64,000 nt of DNA from positions 1,302,001-1,366,000 of the forward strand of contig NZ_CP127161.1 in the NCBI RefSeq assembly GCF_030263895.1. The letters run 5' to 3'. The position numbers were made by a program, and so were the translations under genes. Shown in pieces: positions 27,331 to 36,104 of the stretch. The notes under the pieces were generated by a model, which saw nothing but the letters and a program-made list of their open reading frames with translations, had not been told where the DNA came from and did no database searches. The DNA is from Proteiniborus sp. MB09-C3 (GTDB taxonomy: Bacteria > Bacillota > Clostridia > Tissierellales > Proteiniboraceae). The stretch's first letter is position 1; every line of letters begins with the position of its first letter.

Positions 27331-27587
27331 TAAAAAATCTAAAGGACATAGTTATAATTATTTAATATAAATGCTGCTAAATAAAACTAGTAGCATAAAA
27401 TAAATCTAGATGCTATTGCAATCATATTTTCATATTTTTTAAATTACGTATAAAAATGAATACTATTGCAAAACTAGGGGAAAAGTCCTATAATTGTCTT
27501 GACATAGCTAGTAAAAAAGTCCTAGTTATTAAGTTTTGACATAAGGTACCATAAACATATTTTCCATATGATGAGAGGAAGACAGAT

Positions 27588-28058
27588 ATGGCAAAACTCC
27601 CATATTTAAAAACAAATAGATATTATAAAAAACGCTTTATTCTATTAATTTTCCTATGGTTTATCTCTCTATTTTTATTATCCATTTACTCTTATCATAG
27701 AGTTATTGTAGATGTTAGGAATGAAATAGGAAATAAGGCAATGCTTGTTGCAGGTCGTTATGGAGGAGATGAATTTTCTATTTTACTTCCTGATACTAGC
27801 GAGAAAAGGGCAGAGAAAATTGCAAAGCTTATTGTAGATGATATAGCAAAATCAAATGATAGGAGAGAATCCTCTTTAGGTATTGATGGCAGTACAGTAA
27901 GCATAGGTGTAGTTAGTCTTGTTCCTGATGAGGAAACTACTATCGAAACCTTGATTAGTTATGCCGACACAGCTTTATACAAGTCGAAAAGACATGGAAG
28001 AAATAGAGTATACACATGGAAGAAAAAAGCCTTATCTAAAGATGAACAAACTAGTTAA
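27588..28058 (+). pseudogene. GGDEF protein with internal deletion
   Basis: 156 residues that join the N-terminus of a membrane sensor to the second half of a diguanylate cyclase domain. Residues 15-37 are a membrane segment; a few sensor residues follow (YSYHRVIVDVRNEIGNKAML), and at about residue 56 the sequence jumps into GRYGGDEFSILLP and continues to the normal end (ISYADTALYKSKRHGRNRVY). The first half of the GGDEF fold, with its metal-binding Asp and NDxxGH motif, is missing along with the sensor. The frame is intact and a GAGGAAG site remains, so a product may be made, but catalysis is unlikely. Confidence 0.75.
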
Positions 28059-28219
28059 ATATTTCTCCTATATGCAATAAAAGCTAAAGAATTAAATAAG
28101 TGCTTTTAAGTGAGTAATACTCAGCTTTAAAAAATAAATAATTTTATGGAACTTTTGCTGAATAACCCCGTCAAATAATCATAAGCAATAAAAAACACAG
28201 AAAAGAAGGGAGAATTCAG

Positions 28220-29224
28220 ATGAAAAGATCAACTAAAATTGTAGGAACTCTATCCTTAGCTCTAGTAATGACATCAGCTATTTCACCAATTTATGCTGAA
28301 AAGGGGCAGGAGCCTCTTATTATAGAAAGGAGTTCTTCGATTCCTGAACACATGACTATATCCACAAAGGATTCTTGGGAGGATAAAATAAACTATATAA
28401 ACTTTGAGGGTGTTGTTAAGGAAATTAAAACACAGGAAGGTTACGTATCTGTTTCATTGACAGATGGGAAAGAGGATAAAATTGTAGCAGTATTTAATAT
28501 ATCCGATGAAGCTATGATTGTGGATCAAGCAACAAAAAAAATCATCAAAAGCTCTGAATTAAAAGAGGGTAAAAAGCTTGCTGGCTACTACAGGAAAGAT
28601 ATGCCAATGCTAATGATATACCCACCTATAATTAATCCAGAACTGGTTATTGTAAAGGATGAAGAAGAGAAAGACTTTATTAAGCATTCCAATTTTGATG
28701 AAGAACTAATAAGTGCAGATAATTCTCTAAAGCTTAATATTTCAGAAGAAACTGTTATAACAAACCAATATGGAGAAGAGTGTAAGGAAGAAGAGTTATA
28801 TGATGAGGATTTAGTAGTCTTCTATACAATTACTACTAGAAGTATTCCTGCACAGACAAATCCAAGCAAAATAATTGTGCTTAAGGAACAATCAGAAGAG
28901 AATACAGGAAATACAGACGATACTGAAACTGGAGAAGGTAATGTAATAGATGAAATTGCTGAAATGATTAAAGCAGATAGCTATAAAAAAGAAGAAACTG
29001 TAATGATTCCTTTGAGAAAAATAGCAGAACATTTAGGATATCAGATTGAATGGAATAACGAAAATAGAAGTATAATTTTAAGTAAAGGCAATGTTTCATT
29101 CACAATAGCCATAGGTAAAGAAGATTATGGATACAACAAGAGCTTAAGAAAATTTGAACAAGCACCAGAAATAAATAATGAAAAAACTTACGTTCCACAA
29201 TCTCTTCTAGACATAATGAAATAA
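28220..29224 (+). CDS. Secreted protein with copper amine oxidase-like N-terminal domain
   Basis: A 334-residue exported protein. Signal peptide residues 1-26 (MKRSTKIVGTLSLALVMTSA, cleavage after IYA). Residues about 45-215 are an unassigned beta-rich region; an acidic linker follows at about 225-250 (NTGNTDDTETGEGN). Residues about 255-334 form the Cu_amine_oxidN1-type domain (TVMIPLRKIAEHLGYQIEWN, then NRSIILSKG), common in clostridial wall or extracellular proteins. No catalytic motif is seen, and the domain name does not imply amine oxidase activity. Function unknown. Confidence 0.8.
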   Translation: MKRSTKIVGTLSLALVMTSAISPIYAEKGQEPLIIERSSSIPEHMTISTKDSWEDKINYINFEGVVKEIKTQEGYVSVSLTDGKEDKIVAVFNISDEAMIVDQATKKIIKSSELKEGKKLAGYYRKDMPMLMIYPPIINPELVIVKDEEEKDFIKHSNFDEELISADNSLKLNISEETVITNQYGEECKEEELYDEDLVVFYTITTRSIPAQTNPSKIIVLKEQSEENTGNTDDTETGEGNVIDEIAEMIKADSYKKEETVMIPLRKIAEHLGYQIEWNNENRSIILSKGNVSFTIAIGKEDYGYNKSLRKFEQAPEINNEKTYVPQSLLDIMK

Positions 29225-29237
29225 TTTAGAAACAATA

Positions 29238-29294
29238 AAAGTCCCTAGATTTACTGATGTCCCATTTACAAAGTAAATCAAAGGGCTTTTTTTT
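29238..29294 (+). terminator. Terminator of the secreted-protein gene
   Basis: An outer pair AAAG-CCC / GGGCTTT and an inner pair GATTTAC (29248-29254) with GTAAATC (29273-29279), followed by eight T. The two-hairpin repeat copy A starts immediately after. Confidence 0.85.
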
Positions 29295-29295
29295 A

Positions 29296-29449
29296 TGACC
29301 TAACCCGATTGTTTCGAATGCTTTTATCGAAAGAATCGTAGGTAGGTCAAATGCAACGAGCACCAACCCTGTTGTAGGTTCATGATAGGAGTGTCCGTTA
29401 GGACCAAATTTATGAAGGGTAGCGGGCAAATAAATTTGAGCTGCGAGAC
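29296..29449 (+). repeat. Two-hairpin repeat, copy A
   Basis: First hairpin: TGACCTA (29296-29302) pairs with TAGGTCA (29343-29349), inner CGATT.TTTCGA pairs with its complement. Second hairpin: GCAACGAGCACC ... AAATTTAT / ATAAATTT ... GCGAGAC. Compared with the other copies, about 40 extra bases sit before the AAATTTAT arm. It begins right after the terminator T-run. Confidence 0.8.
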
Positions 29450-29694
29450 ATTATTTGTGTCTTTGATTAGGAATTATGACATGACTAATTAAATATAAGT
29501 ATGATAATATAAGAATTATAATAAAAAGATGAAGTACTATTATATGCCTGTGCTTACTAAATATATTATAACATCTGAAGTCGTAGTTGATGCTAAAATA
29601 CGAGCAAAAAACTGATGAAATGATGTATTTAGTAATGAAATAATATAGTTATGTATAATATTATCCATAGTATTATACAGCGAGGGGGATTTTG
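29450..29694 (+). other. Intergenic region before DUF368 gene
   Basis: Within the 470-bp gap between the secreted-protein gene and the DUF368 gene, this part after the terminator and repeat is AT-rich and holds only a GAGGGGG ribosome binding site at its end. No gene or clear structure was seen. Confidence 0.5.
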
Positions 29695-30501
29695 ATGGAT
29701 TTTTTAACAGGCTTTTTAAAGGGAATGGCATTAAGTATAGGAGCTATTGCTCCAGGAGTAAGCGGAGGTACACTTGCAGTAATATTTGGTATATACGAAA
29801 GAATTACAGAAGCAATAGCGCATGTGTTTAGGAATTTCAAAAACAATGTAGTATTCTTTTTTCCTATTGCTCTTGGCGGTGGTTTTGGAATTTTAATTTT
29901 TAGCAGACTTATAAACTACTTATTTACGGACTATAATATCGAGGTAAAATATCTTTTTATTGGACTTATAATAGGTACATTTCCTTCCCTATTTAAACAG
30001 GCTAATAAGCGAGAATTTAAATATACATATTTAATACCATTTATAATAACCTTAGGAATCACCATTATATTTGCATTCTTAGATAATGAGGTGATAAATA
30101 TAATCCCAAGCCACAATCAGGGAATGTTGCAGCTTCTTATATATGGCTCAATTATAGGCTTTGGTACAATAATACCTGGTATAAGCGCCTCTTTTATCCT
30201 AATGTATATGGGAGCATATGAATTAGTACTTGACAGCATAGCAAATATCAATATAGCAAATCTTGTTCCTATGGGTATAGGTTTTGTTTTCAGTATTATT
30301 ATATTTGCTAAGCTAATCAGCATGTTATTTGAAAAGGCTTATGGGTATACAAATTATGCGGTATTAGGCTTTGCCATAGGTTCAGTAATACCTATATTTC
30401 CAGGATTTAATTTTAGCCTTAGATACTTAATAGGTTTAATACTGTTCATAATAGGTCTTTATGTATCTGCATATCTTAGTAGATATGAGAGGGCAAAATA
30501 A
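29695..30501 (+). CDS. DUF368 family membrane protein
   Basis: A 268-residue polytopic membrane protein with about eight helices. It carries the family signature GMALSIGAIAPGVSGGTLAV near the N-terminus, mirrored in the middle by GFGTIIPGISASFILMYMG, an internal inverted-repeat arrangement. Family members in bacteria act in undecaprenyl-phosphate recycling (PopT-type), which would place it in wall synthesis; that assignment is from family knowledge. The ATG at 29695, rather than the TTG before it, follows GAGGGGGAT. Confidence 0.88.
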   Translation: MDFLTGFLKGMALSIGAIAPGVSGGTLAVIFGIYERITEAIAHVFRNFKNNVVFFFPIALGGGFGILIFSRLINYLFTDYNIEVKYLFIGLIIGTFPSLFKQANKREFKYTYLIPFIITLGITIIFAFLDNEVINIIPSHNQGMLQLLIYGSIIGFGTIIPGISASFILMYMGAYELVLDSIANINIANLVPMGIGFVFSIIIFAKLISMLFEKAYGYTNYAVLGFAIGSVIPIFPGFNFSLRYLIGLILFIIGLYVSAYLSRYERAK

Positions 30502-30655
30502 AAGCTGGATATGGTGTTTAAGATTTCATATAATAGCTTAAAATTCTAATATGTTCTTATAATATGGAATTTTTATAAAAGAATGAAGTGATATAATATG
30601 CTTGTATATATAAATAATTATGATAAAAAATACTATCATATTTAGAGGTGACATA

Positions 30656-31357
30656 ATGAAATATAAAGTATTCAATGGCTTCCAGCTTAAAATGATAATG
30701 GTTATACTAATGCTATTAGACCATATTGCTCAGTTTATGCCTGACATACCAATCTGGTTTCATTATTTAGGTAGAATTGTGGCACCTATATTCTTTTTTA
30801 TTCTTGTGGAAGGCTTTATACATACAAGCAATAGAGAGAAATATATGAAGAGGCTATTCATATGGGGGCTTATTATGTTTGGAGGCTCAAGACTTCTAGA
30901 ATTTATTTTTCCTTATGATAGCTATATACCTAATAATATATTTTTATCATTAGCTTTCTGTTTTGCTCTTTTATATTTTATTGATCTTATTAATAATACC
31001 GAAGAAAGCAAAGTTAAATCTAAGCTTACTGTATATGCAATAATAGTCGGCTTTTTAGGATTATTTACAGAGGCTTCTTTTTTAGGTATAGGAATGGTTC
31101 TCATATTCTATTACTTCAGAGGAAATAAATTAGCGCTTTCAATGTCTTATATAATTTTATCCAGTATATTCATACTTGGGGATTTCTCCTATGAAAATAT
31201 ATTTTTGATAAATTATCAGTGGATGATGGTATTCTCGCTTCCATTTATTCTTATGTACAATGGGGAGAGAGGAAGGAGTCTAAAATATTTTTTCTATGCT
31301 TTTTACCCTGCACATATTTGGATATTATATACTATAGGGTATTTTTTATCTAAATGA
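30656..31357 (+). CDS. TraX family membrane protein
   Basis: 233 residues with seven to eight membrane helices; the N-terminus FNGFQLKMIMVILMLLDHIA and the loop WFHYLGRIVAPIFFFILVEG are typical of the TraX family, named after an F-pilin acetylase; chromosomal members in clostridia are of unknown role. The ATG at 30656 follows AGAGGTGAC, so the upstream in-frame codons are not used. It stands alone between DUF368 and GGDEF genes. Confidence 0.85.
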   Translation: MKYKVFNGFQLKMIMVILMLLDHIAQFMPDIPIWFHYLGRIVAPIFFFILVEGFIHTSNREKYMKRLFIWGLIMFGGSRLLEFIFPYDSYIPNNIFLSLAFCFALLYFIDLINNTEESKVKSKLTVYAIIVGFLGLFTEASFLGIGMVLIFYYFRGNKLALSMSYIILSSIFILGDFSYENIFLINYQWMMVFSLPFILMYNGERGRSLKYFFYAFYPAHIWILYTIGYFLSK

Positions 31358-31405
31358 AATTAGTTGATTTAAACAATTTACTTTATATTCTGAAGGGAAG
31401 TATTG

Positions 31406-32296
31406 ATGATGGACAAGGCTATAAAATTAGAAGAAATAGAATTTCATCTAGATTTTTTCAAAAAAATGTATCCTACAGTAAGAATTGTTGATCCTTGTAA
31501 GAAAAAGATAATACAATATTATGATAATCTCACAATAGAATCAGAATCTACTTGTTATGCATATTGGAAAAATAATGCTATTTGTGAAAATTGTATTTCT
31601 ATGAGAGCTTACTTAAATAAGGACACAGTATTTAAGCTAGAATATGTAAAAGATAAATTTTATATGGTTACAGCAATGCCTATAGAGACAACAGAACGCA
31701 TAATTGTTTTAGAGCTTCTAAAGGAAGTGACTAGTACTATGTTAATAGATACTGGGGATTATGATAATGTACATGATATCAAGAATTATATAATAAACTT
31801 AAATGAGAAGGTAGTAAAGGATAATCTAACTAATCTTTATAATAGAAGATTTATAGATGAAAGACTTCCAGTAGATATCATCAGGAGTACTATTAACAGA
31901 ACGCCTATATCCATTATTATGACAGATATTGATCAGCTAAAAAAGATTAATGATGTCTATGGACACTTAGAGGGAGATTTAAAGGTAAAGGAGTATGGAA
32001 GAATATTATCCAATTCTGTTAGGGGAGACAAGGACTGGGTAGCAAGATTTGGAGGAGATGAATTTTTAATATGCTTAAATAATACAGATAATGAGACTGC
32101 TTATAAAATTGCCGAAAGAATAAGAAAAGACATTGAAAATAATATTTTATTAATAGGCAATAATAATATCAAGATTACTGGCTCTTTTGGGATATGTACC
32201 ATGTATAAAGATAAGCTTACTGCTGAGGAAATGATAAAGATAGCAGATAAAAACCTTTATGAAGCTAAGAACGGTGGAAAAAACAAAGTTTATTAA
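31406..32296 (+). CDS. Diguanylate cyclase (GGDEF) with Cys-rich N-terminal sensor
   Basis: A soluble protein of 296 residues. The N-terminal part (about 1-130) is PAS-like and contains three cysteines in TCYAYWKNNAICENCISMRA, a pattern that could hold a metal, heme or redox switch. The GGDEF domain (about 137-296) has the first metal Asp in IIMTDIDQLKKINDVYGHLEGD and the intact RFGGDEF motif. No RxxD inhibitory site was found at the usual place. Start at 31406 after GAAGGGA; the adjacent ATG at 31409 is possible. It would supply the c-di-GMP sensed by the riboswitch at 24.2 kb (inference). Confidence 0.9.
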   Translation: MMDKAIKLEEIEFHLDFFKKMYPTVRIVDPCKKKIIQYYDNLTIESESTCYAYWKNNAICENCISMRAYLNKDTVFKLEYVKDKFYMVTAMPIETTERIIVLELLKEVTSTMLIDTGDYDNVHDIKNYIINLNEKVVKDNLTNLYNRRFIDERLPVDIIRSTINRTPISIIMTDIDQLKKINDVYGHLEGDLKVKEYGRILSNSVRGDKDWVARFGGDEFLICLNNTDNETAYKIAERIRKDIENNILLIGNNNIKITGSFGICTMYKDKLTAEEMIKIADKNLYEAKNGGKNKVY

Positions 32297-32341
32297 ATAG
32301 AATTTAAAAATACACATAAAGATAAAATAGGGATGGTAAAG

Positions 32342-33592
32342 ATGAATACAAAAAAAATTTACAGTTGCGTAGCATTTCTAATGATTTTACTATTATTAGC
32401 AGGATGCTCTATTGGAAATAATGACAAAAATTCAGGAGAAAAAGATATGTCTGAAGCAGAAGATAATCATAATCAAGAGGACATTCAGCCTCCTGTAGAA
32501 AAGATAGACCCAATAAAAGAGCAAATTAAAGAAATGTCTATTGAAGAGAAGATAGGGCAAATGGTCGTAGTTGGACTTGAAGGCTATACCCTTGATGATA
32601 ATTCAAGAAAAATGATTGAGGAGTATAAGGTTGGAGGTATTATCATATTTGGCAAGAATGTAGAAAGCTCTAGTCAGCTTTTAAGTCTAGTCAATTCACT
32701 GAAGGAAACTAACTCTAAAAATAGAATACCACTATTTATTTCTGTAGATGAAGAAGGTGGAAGAGTTAGCAGAATGCCAAAAGAAATTAAAAAGCTTCCA
32801 ACAAACAAAAAAATAGGACAGATTAATAATAAAGAGCTTTCCTACGAAATAGGTACAGTATTAGCAGAAGAATTAAAGCTATTTGGATTTAATATGGATT
32901 TTGCACCTGTTTTAGATATAAATAGCAATCCTAAAAATCCAGTAATAGGAGATAGATCCTTTGGAACAAATGCAGCCATAGTGAGTGACCTAGGAATACA
33001 GACTATGAAAGGCATACAGTCTGAGGAGGTAGTTTCAGTCATAAAGCATTTCCCAGGACATGGAGATACATCAGTTGATTCTCATGTCGGGTTGCCTGCT
33101 GTTGACCATGATTTAGAACGGCTAATGAGCTTCGAGCTCATACCATTTAAAGAAGCAATAGATAATGGAGCAGATACAGTTATGGTAGCTCACATACTAT
33201 TGAAAAAAATAGATCCTGATTATCCATCTTCCTTATCAAAAACTATTATTACAGATATTTTAAGAGAGGATTTAGGATTTAACGGAGTAGTTATATCCGA
33301 CGACATGACAATGGGAGCTATAGCTGAGAATTATGAAATAGGAGATGCATCCGTAAATGCAATAAACGCAGGAAGTGATATTGTCCTAATAGCCCATGGC
33401 TTTGACAATGGAGTATCTGCAATAAATTCTATAAAAGAGGCAGTGACAAATGGAACGATATCAGAGGATAGACTAAATGATAGCGTATATAGAATACTAA
33501 GCCTAAAAGAAAAATACAATATGACTGATGAAACTAAAGATACAATTGATACAGAAGATATAAATAATAAATTTAAAGAAATATTAGAATAG
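32342..33592 (+). CDS. nagZ: Beta-N-acetylhexosaminidase lipoprotein, NagZ-like (GH3)
   Basis: A 416-residue lipoprotein that removes GlcNAc from cell-wall muropeptides. Lipobox LLAG-Cys22 ends the signal peptide, followed by an acidic linker. The GH3 barrel has DEEGGRVSRM, KHFPGHGDTSVDSHVGLP (with the His-Asp pair acting as acid/base) and the nucleophile Asp in VVISDDMTMGAI. The ATG at 32342 is preferred over 32333 because GGATGG lies at the right distance. Being surface-anchored, it acts on wall fragments outside the cell. Confidence 0.93.
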   Translation: MNTKKIYSCVAFLMILLLLAGCSIGNNDKNSGEKDMSEAEDNHNQEDIQPPVEKIDPIKEQIKEMSIEEKIGQMVVVGLEGYTLDDNSRKMIEEYKVGGIIIFGKNVESSSQLLSLVNSLKETNSKNRIPLFISVDEEGGRVSRMPKEIKKLPTNKKIGQINNKELSYEIGTVLAEELKLFGFNMDFAPVLDINSNPKNPVIGDRSFGTNAAIVSDLGIQTMKGIQSEEVVSVIKHFPGHGDTSVDSHVGLPAVDHDLERLMSFELIPFKEAIDNGADTVMVAHILLKKIDPDYPSSLSKTIITDILREDLGFNGVVISDDMTMGAIAENYEIGDASVNAINAGSDIVLIAHGFDNGVSAINSIKEAVTNGTISEDRLNDSVYRILSLKEKYNMTDETKDTIDTEDINNKFKEILE

Positions 33593-33797
33593 GATAGGGA
33601 AATGTTTTCTTCCCTGGTCTTGTTCGCAGGACAAGGGGACATCAGACTGTGTGAAAATTCACATTCTATATGTTTTTGTCATTCTGAACGCAGTGAAGAA
33701 TCTGTATTTGAAGCTATTAGAGACCCATTTGCTTCGCTCAGGGTGACAGTTTACACACAGTCTGACGTTTCACTTGTCTTGTTGTGTAGAAGGATAG
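33593..33797 (+). repeat. Interspersed mosaic repeat
   Basis: The gap after nagZ is built of nested inverted repeats: CAGACTGTGTG (33643-33653) with its complement (33754-33764), enclosing TGTCATTCTGAACGCAGTGA (from 33677) and a matching CTTCGCTCAGGGTGACA arm (33733-33749). The inner part resembles the widespread interspersed element with TGTCATTCTGA...GAAGAATCT ends known from many bacterial genomes. A reading frame across it is a by-product, not a gene. Confidence 0.65.
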
Positions 33798-33856
33798 AAT
33801 CCGACTTTTTCTTATACAGCTTATTGCTTAGCTAGAAGAAAAAGTCGGATTTTTAA
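33798..33856 (+). terminator. Strong terminator upstream of padR
   Basis: A perfect 16-bp stem, AATCCGACTTTTTCTT (33798-33813) with 33836-33851, then TTTTTAATT. It isolates the padR promoter from upstream transcription. Confidence 0.9.
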
Positions 33857-33862
33857 TTATGC

Positions 33863-33928
33863 TTGACATTTGCCGCATAGTTTTATAAGATAATACATAG
33901 ATAATCTATGTATAGCATATCTATGTAT
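33863..33928 (+). promoter_or_regulatory. padR promoter and operator
   Basis: -35 TTGACA (33863-33868) and -10 TAAGAT (33886-33891), 17-bp spacer. Overlapping the start site is the palindrome ATACATAGA-TAA-TCTATGTAT (33893-33913), and a further half-site CTATGTAT lies at 33921-33928. The TATGTA/TACATA half-sites fit PadR operators, so autoregulation is likely. Confidence 0.72.
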
Positions 33929-33941
33929 AGGAGGTGTTATT

Positions 33942-34283
33942 GTGAAGATAAGTAAGGAGCTATTAAGGGGAAGTACAAGTATATTGATTTTAAGTCTTTT
34001 AAACAGACGTTCAATGTATGGATATGAGATGATAAGAGAAATCGAAGACAGATCAGAAAATATTTTTTCTTTTAAGGAGGGTACTCTATATCCATTACTG
34101 CACGCCCTTGAGAAAGAAGAGATGATTGAATCCTACTGGGAAGACACGGAAAGCAAAAGAAAGAGAAAATATTATAGGATTACTGATTCTGGCAGGAAGC
34201 TGTTAAGTCAAAAGGAAAAAGAATGGAGGACATTTACAAAGGCTGTAGAGCAAGTATTATGGGAGGGACTTATATGGGCTTAG
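33942..34283 (+). CDS. PadR family transcriptional regulator
   Basis: A 113-residue winged-helix repressor. The N-terminus ELLRGSTSILILSLLNRRSM is followed by YGYEMIREIEDRSEN and the wing region EGTLYPLLHALEKEEMIESYW, KRKYYRITDSGRKLL. GTG start at 33942 with AGGAGGTG 5 bases upstream. It overlaps the FtsW-like gene by 10 bp and is preceded by operator-like palindromes, so the two form an autoregulated pair. Confidence 0.93.
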   Translation: MKISKELLRGSTSILILSLLNRRSMYGYEMIREIEDRSENIFSFKEGTLYPLLHALEKEEMIESYWEDTESKRKRKYYRITDSGRKLLSQKEKEWRTFTKAVEQVLWEGLIWA

Positions 34284-35569
34284 AAGATAATAAAAGAGTA
34301 GCTGATTTTCTCACGAAGGTTTGCGGTAAAATCAGAAATAAAAAGCTGCATAATGAAATAAGGCTTGAATTTTTAAATCATATAGAAGAGTTATATGCTG
34401 AGAATATACGAAAGGGAATGTCTGAGGATATGGCTATAGAAGAAGCCTTGAGGTATATGGGTGATGGTGACATAGTTGGAAAGAGGCTTAATAAAATACA
34501 TAGACAGTGGCCAGATTGGGCAATTATTGGAGGAGCAGCCTTATTAGCCGTATTTGGAGTTATACTTATGTATCTGATTGAAGCTAATGGGGCATTGTCT
34601 CGAAATAATGGAATATTTAAAGATAGCATATTTCATGTACTTTTAGGATTAGCAACTTTATTAGGACTCAATCTATTTGATTATAGAATATTAAAGAAAT
34701 ATTCTAAATATATCTATGGAGCAACTATTATAGCATGGCTATTTTTCATTAATACAGGAGCTTATGTTAATGGGCAGCTTTATTTTATTGCAGGTAGGTT
34801 AAGCTTTATGCCAATGGTAATAGTGCCTTTAATTGTCTCTTTAGCAGGTTTATTTGATGGATGGGATTGGAATGACAAGAAAAGGCTAATAATTGCAGCA
34901 GGCTTAGTATTACTTCCTGTATTGCTGTTTTTACGAACATATTCAATGGCATATGTGATAGTTTACTTTGTTTCTGTTCTGTTAATTCTTTTTGCATCTG
35001 GATTAAAATTAAAACAAGTTATACCTGTGTTTGTGTTAGCTGGCGTTGTTAGTATATTTTTTCTAGTACAAAGATCATATATTCTTGAGAGAGTACTAAC
35101 ATTTTTGAATCCATGGAATGATCCTAATGGAGCTGGTTGGATACATATCCAAATGGGCAATCTGATAAAATCAGCAGGAATATTTGGAAAGGGGTTTGAG
35201 TTTGACCCTATGCTACTTCCTTCTGTTGATACAGATTTTGTGTTTGCTTATGTTATTTATACTTTTGGATGGCTGATAACTGGAATATTAGTAGCTGCCA
35301 TTGCCTTATTTATAGCTAGAATGATAAAAGGTGTAGGGAAAGTAACCGATAGCTATGGAAAGCTTGTAGCAGTTGGATTCATTGGAATACTTTCAACAAG
35401 ATTTATCTGGAATATTTTAATGACATTAGGTCTACTGCCTATAACAGGCTTGCCATTCCCTTTTATAAGCTATGGAGGAACTCAGCTTGTTATGGACATG
35501 GTTATGGTAGGATATCTGTCTAATATTTATAGAAGAAAAGAAAAGGCATACTCAGAAACAGTAATATAA
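34274..35569 (+). CDS. FtsW/RodA/SpoVE-like protein with N-terminal permease-prefix (HAAS-type) domain
   Basis: 431 residues. The N-terminal 70 residues form a soluble helical domain (VADFLTKVCGKIRNKKLHNE, then EEALRYMGDGDIVGKRLNKI) of the permease-prefix/HAAS type often paired with PadR regulators. The rest is a SEDS-like membrane region with about ten helices, ending in the family motif GLLPITGLPFPFISYGGTQL. SEDS proteins polymerise glycan strands or act with transpeptidases. The start at 34274 follows GGGAGG and lies inside the end of padR. A regulated wall polymerase is plausible; whether it is an active glycosyltransferase is not shown. Confidence 0.87.
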   Translation: MGLEDNKRVADFLTKVCGKIRNKKLHNEIRLEFLNHIEELYAENIRKGMSEDMAIEEALRYMGDGDIVGKRLNKIHRQWPDWAIIGGAALLAVFGVILMYLIEANGALSRNNGIFKDSIFHVLLGLATLLGLNLFDYRILKKYSKYIYGATIIAWLFFINTGAYVNGQLYFIAGRLSFMPMVIVPLIVSLAGLFDGWDWNDKKRLIIAAGLVLLPVLLFLRTYSMAYVIVYFVSVLLILFASGLKLKQVIPVFVLAGVVSIFFLVQRSYILERVLTFLNPWNDPNGAGWIHIQMGNLIKSAGIFGKGFEFDPMLLPSVDTDFVFAYVIYTFGWLITGILVAAIALFIARMIKGVGKVTDSYGKLVAVGFIGILSTRFIWNILMTLGLLPITGLPFPFISYGGTQLVMDMVMVGYLSNIYRRKEKAYSETVI

Positions 35570-35581
35570 CTAATAAAATAA

Positions 35582-35632
35582 AAAACTGGTGAATTATATC
35601 AAGAATTCTTGGTAATAATCCACCAGTTTTTT
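35582..35632. terminator. Terminator after the FtsW-like gene
   Basis: AAAACTGGTG pairs with CACCAGTTTT at 35621-35630; an inner CAAGAATTCTTG palindrome adds a second stem. T-rich on the plus side, A-rich on the other. Confidence 0.85.
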
Positions 35633-35728
35633 ATTTTTGTGACTTAGTTCACAGAAATACTTATATTTATAGTATACAATAGGGATAATAAAAATGAAAA
35701 TCATTATCAATAGGGAAGAAAGATATAT

Positions 35729-35944
35729 ATGAACAACAACCAACTGCTTAAAATAGAAAACCTAGTAGCATCTGCAGAGGAAAAGACTATATTAAAAGGA
35801 TTAAACTTAGAAGTAAATAAAGGGGAAATCCATGTGGTTATGGGGCCAAATGGAGCAGGCAAGTCTACATTAGGAAATGTTCTAATGGGTCATCCTCATG
35901 GAAAGAGCAGAGCAAGATTATGCAAAATATCTTACTGTGAATGA
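35729..35944 (+). pseudogene. sufC: sufC fragment (Fe-S assembly ATPase)
   Basis: Only the first about 55 of the usual 245-250 residues remain: [20 protein letters not shown], then the intact Walker [19 protein letters not shown]. After HPHG the sequence leaves the SufC pattern and stops at residue 71. The rest of sufC, including signature and Walker B, is deleted together with most of sufB/sufD. The 5' end looks normal, with a GGAAGAAAG region before the ATG, so transcription into the remnants may continue. Confidence 0.85.
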
Positions 35945-36104
35945 AAGCCATGGCTTAGGTCTGGATAAAAATACTGCAAAGATTTTAGTGGTGGAATCCT
36001 CCTTTGAGTCGATACTAGAGCTTCTGCCTGACAAAAAAGCAAAAGAAAAAGTATTAGAATACGTCAGATATGCACTGGGAGGAATCCGAGTTGAAAGATT
36101 ATAA
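35905..36104 (+). pseudogene. sufB/sufD-like 3' remnant
   Basis: In the frame ending at 36104 the translation reads LGLDKNTAKILVVESSFESI, then LELLPDKKAKEKVLEYVRYALG, matching the C-terminal end of SufB/SufD proteins (short residue after the cluster-scaffold beta helix). It follows the sufC fragment without a gap, so one large deletion of roughly 2 kb or more joined the two. Its end overlaps the start of sufS, as expected for an intact suf operon before the deletion. The family match is by eye. Confidence 0.6.

Noticed and set aside
33602-33835. A 77-codon open frame after nagZ
   Set aside because: It reads through nested inverted repeats and part of a terminator, has no ribosome binding site and no protein-like composition.
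35898-36104. A separate small gene starting at the ATG at 35898
   Set aside because: The frame matches the C-terminal end of SufB/D and the ATG lies in the sufC fragment without a ribosome binding site, so it is a deletion remnant.
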